64,000 bases of DNA from NCBI GenBank assembly GCA_027574665.1, contig CM050652.1, positions 10,954,589 through 11,018,588 of the forward strand, written 5' to 3'. This DNA comes from Rhynochetos jubatus (Eukaryota; Chordata; Aves; Eurypygiformes; Rhynochetidae). Position 1 is the stretch's first letter, and each line of letters begins with the position of its first letter. The notes beneath the pieces were generated by a model. That model made no database searches. It saw only the letters and a program-made list of their open reading frames with translations, and was not told the origin of the DNA. The translations under genes were made by a program, and so were the position numbers. Positions 55,352 through 64,000 of this stretch are shown here, in pieces.

Positions 55352-56208
55352 GTAAGTGATATGTGAAAGATTTTAGTGTATAAAATACAGCAGCACAGGG
55401 AGGAACTTTTAAATATGGAAGTGAAAGCATTTTTGGTATATGTATAAAGTACTTTTAAGAAACGTATTATTATTGAACCTTAGGGCACTTAAAGCTTTCT
55501 CAAGTGTTTAGATTTCTTTGAAAAGAACATCAAATATATTCAATATTTTATACTTTGTGACTCATTGGTATCATGGTACAAAAGTATACTGTAAGCCATA
55601 ATGAATTCAACTTCTTATGGTCATTTTTCTTGCAATAATGTAATCCTTGCATTATCAAGTGGAAAATTTAGGTGGCTAAATGATATGAGATGTATGTCTA
55701 TCTCCTCACCATGAATATTGTGCAATGTGTTTTTGTGGTTCATTAAGCAAAGGCAAAATCAGGTCTCAAGGTTAGAATCTGAGTCTGGATAGATTTGAGG
55801 TGGAACAAACCCACGTTTTTCCCAGTGAGGCTAATTATACATTCGCATTTCTTAGCTGGGAGTAGGATGGCTTTCTGTTGATGAAATTTGATCTGTGGTT
55901 CAACCAGAATTATGGGCTTGACACAAGAATCACTGGATGAGTTGCCTTGTTCAGATTAGGTTGGATTATTAGCTGCGCTGGGTTTAAATTTTTAATTCAT
56001 TCACACTTCTGGTCTGGCTTTTGCATCCTTAGAGGTGTACAAATGCCTGAATGTGTGAAATAAAACAGCTTTGTAAAATGTCTCCTACTACATTTCAGTG
56101 TAAATCATTACATTTAGAAGATTAATCACTTTCTAAAAAGATACTAAGTACGAACTGAGTTCACTTTACAACAAATTTTTCCTTTTCTAGGGGTTCGGGT
56201 TGTGCCTA

Positions 56209-56300
56209 TACCTGTTTTTTTGTGGTTTTTTTGTTGGTTTTTTGTTGGTTTGGTTCTTTTTTTTTTTTTTGGTGGGCTTTGTGTTTTGTTTTGTTTTAAA
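56209..56300. repeat. T/G-rich low-complexity tract
   Basis: Long T runs separated by GG, including TTTGTTGGTTTTTTGTTGG. Read on the minus strand it gives a Lys/Pro/Asn-rich open frame that is an artefact of composition. Confidence 0.9.
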
Positions 56301-57814
56301 AAAGCAGCTAGAATTAGATCACAGTTCACCAAGGCACTTTAACCGTTGCCATGGATGTTTATGAATAAAGCAGTGGAAGTATTTCAGTGGAGATCCTCAT
56401 ATATTTGAATTAATCCCTTCAAAAGGAGAACTAGAAATGCAAGACACAACTTCCATCACAGTCAGTGATTCACTCAGTGACCTTGAATAATCATTTTATG
56501 TCTGCTTTATGATAGTGTTTCACATAGAATGATATGGTGGGGTTTAGTTAATCTTTGTGTTTGAGCTGAAAGTACTTTTAAAACTGGCAATTAGAAGGAA
56601 GAACTGAAATAATAGCAATTCGTGTGACACACGGCTGTATTCTGAAAATGTATGCAGAGATTCCTCTTCTAATTTGGACTTGGTATCTTTTATTGTGTTA
56701 CAACAGAAGCCATCAGCTAAAGGAAATACGTGCACAAGTGGGAAGATGTATGATTAATTTCTTATTATTTTCCACTTAATTTGCCATGTTAGGAGGAAAG
56801 TATAGTAAAATATCCAGCCCAAACAACAAAACAGTTTTTTAGTGCTGAAATTTGTGTTCTTACTCACATTGTGCCTGATAATCGATTTTTCTGTGAAGAA
56901 TAATAAATTAAATTTAGGATTTACTGATTTAAAATGGTTCATTTACTGCATCCTTTAATGTGAATTTGTACTGCCAAGGGTTGGGCTCGTTTTATATATA
57001 CTGTTACACATAATGTAATATACTCTCACTTTCTTGTTCCCTCTAGTGAATGAGGGTTTGTGGGTTTTATTCTATACAACAAATGTATAATGGTGATACT
57101 GGTGACTGTATGGATATCTGATTATTTAAGCATATTTTCTTATATAATTGAATGTAGTGCAGATGCAAAGCAAGGCAATTTTCCTACACTTGATTAAATT
57201 CTATGTATCTCCAAGTTCAGAGCTTAGTAAGCACCTACATTTCGTTACTTGTCTAATAAAGTACTGGGTTGCAAGATTCCATCCCTTACTGGTTTTCTCC
57301 AAGGTGACACTGAAAATAAAAGAAATGCTAAAGAAGTTTTTTCCAAGTGTAGGTTGAAGAACCATTTGCTTTCTCCTGATTGCTTTCTCCTTAGAGTCTT
57401 CAATCAGTAACAATCCTTCTGGTGTTGAAGGGAAATGTATGGTTGAAAATCTTCTAATGAGATTGAGCCAGTAAATTAATTTTTAGGGTAATAATGAAAC
57501 ACACACCCCTCAACAATCTTTCATAACATTCCAGTATTTAAAAAAATAAGATTCATACAGATTATGCTTGTGGTCATGCTCTCCTTGTGAAGACTACACT
57601 TGATTCCAGAATGGTGACGTGAGCTCTCTTCTTGTTCCCTCTCTGTGTAATGTAATATTAACCTTAATCCAGCAGAGCATAATAACATAATTGGCAGACA
57701 CATACTAACATGAAAAATACACATATACTTTTAATTCTATAAGGTAATAATCTCAAACATAGTGTTACCTTCTTAGATTGCATAGTAGGCTGCTTTCATA
57801 CATTAAATTAACAA

Positions 57815-58265
57815 GGAGCTACTAGAGAGGGCCCAGCGCAGGGCCACTGAGATGATTAAGGGCCTGGAGCACCTTCCATATGAGGGAAGGCTGAGAGAGC
57901 TGGGGCTGTTCAGCTTGGAGAGGAGGAGACTGAGGGGGGATCTTATCAAGGCTTATCTAAAGGGTGGGTGTCAGGAGGATGGGGCCAGGCTTTTCTCAGT
58001 GATGTCCAGTGACAGGACTAGGGACAATGGCCATAAACTGGAAAACAGAAGGTTCAAACTGAACATGAGGAAACACTTCTTCACTCTGAGGGTGACAGAG
58101 CACTGGGACAGGCTGTCCAGAGAGGTGGTAGAGTTTTATTCCCTGGAGACTTTCCAAAGCCGCCTGGACTTGTTCCTCTGTGATCTGCTCTAGAGGATCC
58201 TGCTCTGGCAGGGGGGTTGGACTAGACTAGAGGTCCCTTCCAACTCCTAACACTCTGTGAATGTG
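57815..58265 (+). mobile_element. CR1 LINE 3' fragment with a short intact frame
   Basis: It starts within ORF2 (GPAQGH-like 'agagagggcccagcgcaggg') and keeps an open frame at 57852-58193. That frame has [45 protein letters not shown] and [20 protein letters not shown]. The 3' untranslated tail has 'ggactagactagaggtccct' and ends with CACTCTGTGAATGTGTGA. Its wording differs from the two longer CR1s, indicating another subfamily. It lacks all catalytic domains. Confidence 0.93.
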
Positions 58266-61200
58266 TGAAATTATGAGATATTTAAAGATACATGGACCTA
58301 GATTCTTTTGTCTTGATTGCAGTTAATTTATATTTTATTTCACAATAGCCCATTGATTGTAAGGCCAATTTTATAATTACTCTTCATAGACACTACTCAA
58401 TATGAATAAGGTGTTAAAAAGTTTTCTATGTTTTAACATAGTAGCAATTCACAGTATAAATATGTGTCAGCTTATGTCTTTTCTTGCCTGCTTTATGTTT
58501 GTTTAAATGTTTTTCTTTGTGTTTTACATAGAGTATATTAGAGATTAATCTCTATTGTCTTATATCACAGTCAGTCACTTCCCATCTTATGTATGCTGTG
58601 TTATAAAATTACTTTTTTTCTCATATAAACAAAAAAACATCCCTTCAAATCTATTAAACCTTATTTTGATCATTCTGACGTAAAATTGCTTCAGCTCTGA
58701 AAGTATTTTCTTCTTCATGTCAGTTACTTTGTAAATCCATTGAATGAAAGAAGCTTCAATAAGTTTTGGCCCGTCAGATGACATGACTTAGTACACTTGT
58801 TTGCAGTGCCCTTAGTGCAGCCTTCAAGTTAAGAAGTGAAAGAGTACAATAAACAACCGGAAACTGCTAAAAGAGCAGCCTAGAATCTAGAGGCTGGAAA
58901 ATTGTCCTGTTAAATGAGGGGGTTTCAGCTGTTTGAAATAGCATGCAGATATATTTTAAATAATTTTCTCTCTACAAATCATTTACAGTATGGATGTGGG
59001 GGTTATTATGAACTTACATAATACAGTTTTGAGGAGGAAAATTCCTAATTTTCATCTGTTTGAAGTGGAAAATCACAGCTGTGTTTCACCTTTGCATGCC
59101 TTTTTTGCCTTTATAAAGCCAGACTTTATTGTCACAGGTTGTAACTACACGCTGTGCCTGATATTTAAAAACTGGCATGTTTACCTCTACGGTGACATTT
59201 GGGTCACTCACATTAAATGTGTGAAATACCACATGCGCTAAATTTCGGGAATGGAGGTGGTAAACTTTTATTTTATTTGCACTCATACTGCAGATGGCTT
59301 CACTGAAGTTAGCAATATAAATTTAATTGAAATGTAGGCCCAATAGGCGTTTTTCATCCTGAGAATTTTGAGTTCAGGTCGAAAATAGAAAACTACTACA
59401 GCTCTTTGGGGCAGATTGTGCACCCTGAAATCTGTTTTTAAGGATTGCTCAACTTATGTGTGTAGACTTTAAGCATATCTCATGCACTTTCAGTTGTTTC
59501 AAGTTTCCTGGCATAATAGAGGTTTGTGTGGGTCACACCAAGCCAGCTGACCCATGTAGGTAAGAGGATCTGAACCTTCCAGTAGGACGAGAACTATATG
59601 GTGGGTCTCATGTCCCATTCCCATAGAATTGTCTATTGTGATTAATTTTCTGTAGATTTTTCTGACAATATAATTTTAGAAGAAACAGTATACAGAAAAG
59701 TTTTCCAACAGTTCCATTAAAAAATATCTGTAGGTGGTGGGCACAGAACTTCCACACTGATAGAATTCCTATGGGAGAGGGCTTCAGCTTGCTGTAACTC
59801 GCCTGGGAAGGTTCTGGCTGGCAGTGACTGATTCTAAATGGGACATATTCAGCATATCAGTAGAATGATAAAATGAAATATCTATGAGAAAGGACTTGAA
59901 AAACTTTCTTCTAAACCTAAAAATACCTACTGTCATTACCAAAGGAGGGAACCGTTTTCTTCATTGGTTTGAATCCATATTGCACAACTCTAAGTTAGTA
60001 AAACTAAAAAGAAAACTCTGTTAATCTAGGAAATGGGGTATGAATCATTCTAGACAAGGCTGAAAGTGTTAGTCCTGACTACAAATGACCATTGAAAAAG
60101 CCCATGACACTTGCACCTCGGGTAGCCTTGAGATTCTCATCAGGTGTCAGACTGAATGGGTGAACTTTCTGGAGTTACTCAGAGAGCCAAAAATAGAAAT
60201 AGCATCTTTCTCAACACTCATATCAACTTTGAATAGAGCCTGACAGCTGTCAAAGTGTACCCCAACAGTTCTTGCATTTCTGAGAGTGTGATAGACTTGT
60301 GACACAGGATATAGCATAAAGTAATTAAATTAGAGGTTGAAGCAAGCAAAATCCTGGGTTATATCTGAATAGCATGTAGCATAGTTTGATAGTTAAAATT
60401 TAAGCCAGTTTTTAAGCTTTCTGGGTTGTAGATTGTTCTCTGTTCCTCTCTGCATTAGCTTTCTATGATCTTTAGACAACCAGACGCTAAGATATTTCTC
60501 GTTCCTCCTGTTAGCCCCCTGTGCTGTGAGTTTTCGTGGAGTGATGGTACAGGAAATCCCATGTAGAAGAGATCTCCAGCTAGCTGGTTAAACTGGCTCC
60601 ATGATTCTTTCCCTAATCAATTCTGTCTTAGGAGTATGTCATCTTCCAGCTGTTAATTTTAATTTATTATATGCACAGTGACATGCACAACTGGTAGAGC
60701 TAAAATACTCTGGGTGAAACTGGGGTCAGTTCTTATAAATTCCACAACCCATTTCTTTTTCTTTCAAAGTAAAAGTGGAAAGTATGGTATTAAACTGCTC
60801 ACTGAAGAAGTATCTTATTCTTAAGGCAAATTATCTAGTTTTTGCCTCTGTCTTAGCTCCACCTATTAATAAAGGACTTGCAACATATACACTGTCCCAG
60901 CTTCTGGGTTCCTAGCATAGATTAATGCCACTATATTAATGAATTTAAATATTCTGTATCAGCTGTGACACTCATTTTCCAAATATGCTTCAGTAATAGT
61001 CAAGGTGCACAACATTAAGCTATTTATTTTCAATATGGTATTAGGCACACGTTTTTCCCCAAAAAACTGAATTTTGAACCACAGTTACCTGATGGTGTGT
61101 GAAGCCCTCTTCCTCCACTAGGAATGAGAGTATAGTGATTTTCAGGATACTGTTTTTCAAAAATATCTATATATTGTCCTTTCAGCAATCTTCTCCTAAG

Positions 61201-61924
61201 CTGATGAACAGCGGCCGTGTGTCCATGCCCTGACAGTACTGTTGGGTTACAGCAGTCCGTCACACCCTTTCCCACACTGTCTCTCATTGACACCTTTACC
61301 TTTAGGCTGTATAACATCACCTCTAAGGTTTTTTTAGAGGATTCAATAAGGAAGTCCCTTTTTCACCTGTATTTCCCTTCAAATGATACATCCCCTGTGC
61401 TGTTCTCTATATGTACACAGGTTTGCTGGGCAAGATTGCTGCAGACTTAGGAGGTGCAGCGGGGAAGAGGAGGGTTTATTTTAGAAAGAAGGTCTGCATG
61501 CAAAAGAACCTTTTCATGCGCGTGTCCACGCAGTCACGTGTCGATACCAAGTTTCTCTTAGGCTGCTGTTTCGTTATTAGCCTGAGTCTGTTTGGGTTAC
61601 CACGTGATGTTTTTATCTACTGTGCAAGATAAAAATCCACTTGGTGGTGTTGACAGCTGCAGAAGGCTAATGAAAGTTTTAATATAGCTTTGTTGAAAAG
61701 TAACCTTATCGGTCATATTAGAATCATGCGTATCTGTTACATAAAACCCAGGTGGCAGCTTACTTGCTTCAAATTTGTCATGGAGGAGGCTATTTGATAC
61801 CTCTATTTTTGTTGATCTTCAATTCCAAACCACTACATTAATAGTGATTGATTCAGAGTATCACATAGAGGTTGATGCTGCAGATGGCATAAAATGATTA
61901 ATCAAGGCATCAGGGATAGGATAT

Positions 61925-61955
61925 CACAATATAGCAATCACAATATAGCAATCAC
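61925..61955. repeat. 14-bp tandem repeat, about 2.2 copies
   Basis: CACAATATAGCAAT occurs twice back to back with exact identity, followed by CAC. It is a recent slippage or duplication product. Confidence 0.85.
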
Positions 61956-63535
61956 GTTATGTTTGTACTGAAGTGAAAGCAGGAGAATCAGACTGCGTTT
62001 TACCTATATATACAAACAAAATGCTACATGTGGCATAACTGATTGAGGTTAAACATTAGAAGGTTGGTCCTGTCTCGGTCCCCATGTATTACCTGTGCGT
62101 TTATTCTTATGAATTTGGGATAGCGGTGAGATGCCATGTGAGTTGATCACAGTCTTCTGTAATTCAAGAAGTGGAGGAATGGGACTTTCTGCAAGGAGCA
62201 ATACCTAGGCCATGCCTGATGTTGTTTATGTAACCTCTTCTTCAAAGTACCCAATTTGACAGGTCCCTTAGTTGTTTACATTTTTCTGTTTCAACACCTA
62301 GCTGTTTGGAAAGCTTTCCCTAAAATTCCTTAAAAAAAATAAGCTTAGAGATTTTTTTTTTTTCCCTCTTTTTGTTCATTACAGAGGACAATTAATTCTC
62401 ATCAGAATTTCCTCTTACATTTTAGGAAATGTTTTTATGTTGTCGCATTCATCCAACCTTTGTTTTTAACTTTTTTCAACTAAAGAAACTAATTTTTTCA
62501 AATTCTGCTACATTATATCTTAAATCCTTTTCATTATTTCCTCCCCTATTGTGTATAGTAGCATGTTATCCCTACCTTTTTTAAAACGTGCTCTTGAACA
62601 GTTAGAGAAATTTAAGTGGTGTCAAGAGAACAGAATATTTTCTGTGGGGTCTTTTTTTCATGCAGCACTTGCATAAATGTGCCATAGTATATATGGCTTA
62701 CTTTTTTGCAGCTGCATTTTATTAATGAATCATATTTGGTTTTTTTCCCTTTTCTCTGAATCTTTTTTTTTCCCTGAATCTTTTTGTCCCTAACTGCTGC
62801 TTTTTACAGGTACCCTTCGATTTCAGTTTCTGTGTTGATTTTCTACATATTTTTAATCTTAAATTGTATTAGGCAGTTTTTTCCTGTATGTTTAATTACT
62901 TCCTCTTCATGAATTGACAGCTTTCTTGTAAGTCTTTATGCTTTAGATTATCTTCCCACGATACTCAACAAGCTAGTTCTCAGAGTTTGTTGAAGTCTGT
63001 CTCTTTGAAATGTTAGCCTTTTTTAATTGCTGTGATACCTTCCTCTTGAACTCAAAATCACTTCTGGATCTTTCACTCACTTCTCTATTTTCAGTTAATT
63101 CTGCCTTAAAATTTAAAAATAAAATTAACTGTTCTTGGCATCTTCTAGAATAAGAAATTTTCCTAACCCACTACAACATATTCGGGAATTTTCTCACATC
63201 ATATTGTTTTATCTCCATGAATTTATATAATTGAAGTTATGGATAATTTTAATATGCTTCCAGTGTTTATTGAAGGAATTGCCATAAGTAAGTCTCAAAG
63301 AACTGAACATAATAAGTGTATCTGTAGACAGGGAATATGTAAGTTGTTCTGCTCTAAGTGCCACATAAGAGACAAGCACAAATCCCTTTCATTTAAAAAC
63401 GTAAGAGTGGAGAAAATTCAAAAGTTAAGAATTGGTTTCTGCAGATAGAGAAGCAAAACTGGGCACAAGATAGTAAATAATATCATTAGGAAGATTAAGA
63501 GATAGTTTTCTATAAAATTACCTATTATATTCTTC

Positions 63536-63736
63536 CCAGAGAGGGTGGTGAGGCACTGGAACAGGTTGCCCAGAGAAGCTGTGGATGCCCCATCCCTGGC
63601 TGTCTTCAAGGCCAGGCTGGATGAGGCTTGGAGCAACCTGGTCTAGTGGAGGGTGTCCCTGCCCATGGCAGGGGAGTTGGAACTAGATGATCTTTAAGGT
63701 CCCTTCCAACCCAAACAATTCAATGGTTCTATGGTA
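63536..63736 (+). mobile_element. CR1 LINE 3'-end fragment (about 200 bp)
   Basis: Well-preserved CR1 terminus: 'gtggtgaggcactggaacag', 'gttgcccagagaagctgtgg', 'gccatggcaggggagttgga'-type wording ('gcccatggcaggggagttgg'), 'aaggtcccttccaaccca', and the end repeat AATGGTTCTATGG. It is severely 5'-truncated. It appears less diverged than the fragment at 91-225. Confidence 0.93.
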
Positions 63737-64000
63737 TAGTCACTATTCTGACATTTGTGTAATCACTGTCCATAGTTTTCTACAGGTTAACTTTACAGCA
63801 TTGGTATAAAGGTGCAACTTTCTGTGAAGAAACAGCAGAATTTGTCCACTTAATAGAATAAGCAATGGAACTAAGCTAGAACAACTGAATATATTTTTAA
63901 AAAGAATCAACTATTATTAAGTGACTATATAACCTGATAGAAATCTTGGTTTCTAAATGCTGCGTATGCCAACTGGTAAATGGATGTTGAGCATTAGCAG

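Larger units (their letters stand above)
55352..64000 (+). other. CACNA2D1: CACNA2D1 intron, 5' part (continues past the window)
   Basis: Intron sequence after donor GTAAGT. It includes a T/G-rich tract (56209-56300), CR1 fragments at 57815-58265 and 63536-63736, a 14-bp tandem repeat (61925-61955) and a stretch with two CACGTG boxes (61535-61606). No further coding exon was recognised by eye. Confidence 0.85.

Noticed and set aside
56144..56332. Minus-strand Lys/Pro-rich frame
   Set aside because: It is produced by the T/G low-complexity tract at 56209-56300.
57852..58193. 113-codon open frame as a functional gene
   Set aside because: It is the C-terminal end of CR1 ORF2 with no catalytic part and no promoter of its own.
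55352..64000. Next VWA exon (VRVFTFSVG region)
   Set aside because: No matching coding sequence seen; taken to lie beyond the right edge.

Overview
The window is AT-rich vertebrate nuclear DNA, almost certainly from a bird. The evidence is several 5'-truncated chicken-repeat-1 (CR1) LINE copies on both strands, an avian-type endogenous retrovirus (ERV) remnant, many short T/G-rich tracts, and one gene spread thinly across long introns. There are no operons, RNA genes or CRISPR arrays.

The only host gene I can support is CACNA2D1, on the + strand. It encodes the alpha-2/delta-1 auxiliary subunit of voltage-gated calcium channels. Six consecutive internal coding exons lie at 14670-14801, 27457-27526, 29315-29365, 30427-30526, 50147-50305 and 55247-55351. 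They total 617 nt, or about 205 codons. All have AG/GT borders and compatible phases, so they join without a break. They encode the segment just before and most of the von Willebrand factor A (VWA) domain. This includes the Arg-Arg-Arg motif tied to gabapentin binding and all the metal-coordinating positions of the MIDAS site. The gene's 5' exons, including the one that should precede 14670, and the 3' exons after 55351 were not found and should lie outside the window.

Layout: 1-14669 is upstream intron, with an old CR1 fragment, a small tandem duplication and two unexplained open frames. 14802-27456 is an intron holding an ERV deletion derivative (about 18283-19398) and a separate 33-nt LTR-edge fragment. 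27527-29314 is a short intron more than half filled by a minus-strand CR1. 29366-30426 is a short unique intron. 30527-50146 is the longest intron (19.6 kb), with two plus-strand CR1s and one GC-rich unclassified block. 50306-55246 appears unique. 55352-64000 is the start of the next intron, with two more plus-strand CR1 tails.

I found no convincing undescribed biological system. The items most worth a second look are the oppositely oriented CR1 pair flanking two VWA exons, the small ERV that keeps its primer-binding site and polypurine tract but has lost most of both LTRs, the separate LTR-edge fragment, and two unrecognised open frames: a cysteine-rich one with splice-like borders and a minus-strand one with a membrane-spanning segment.
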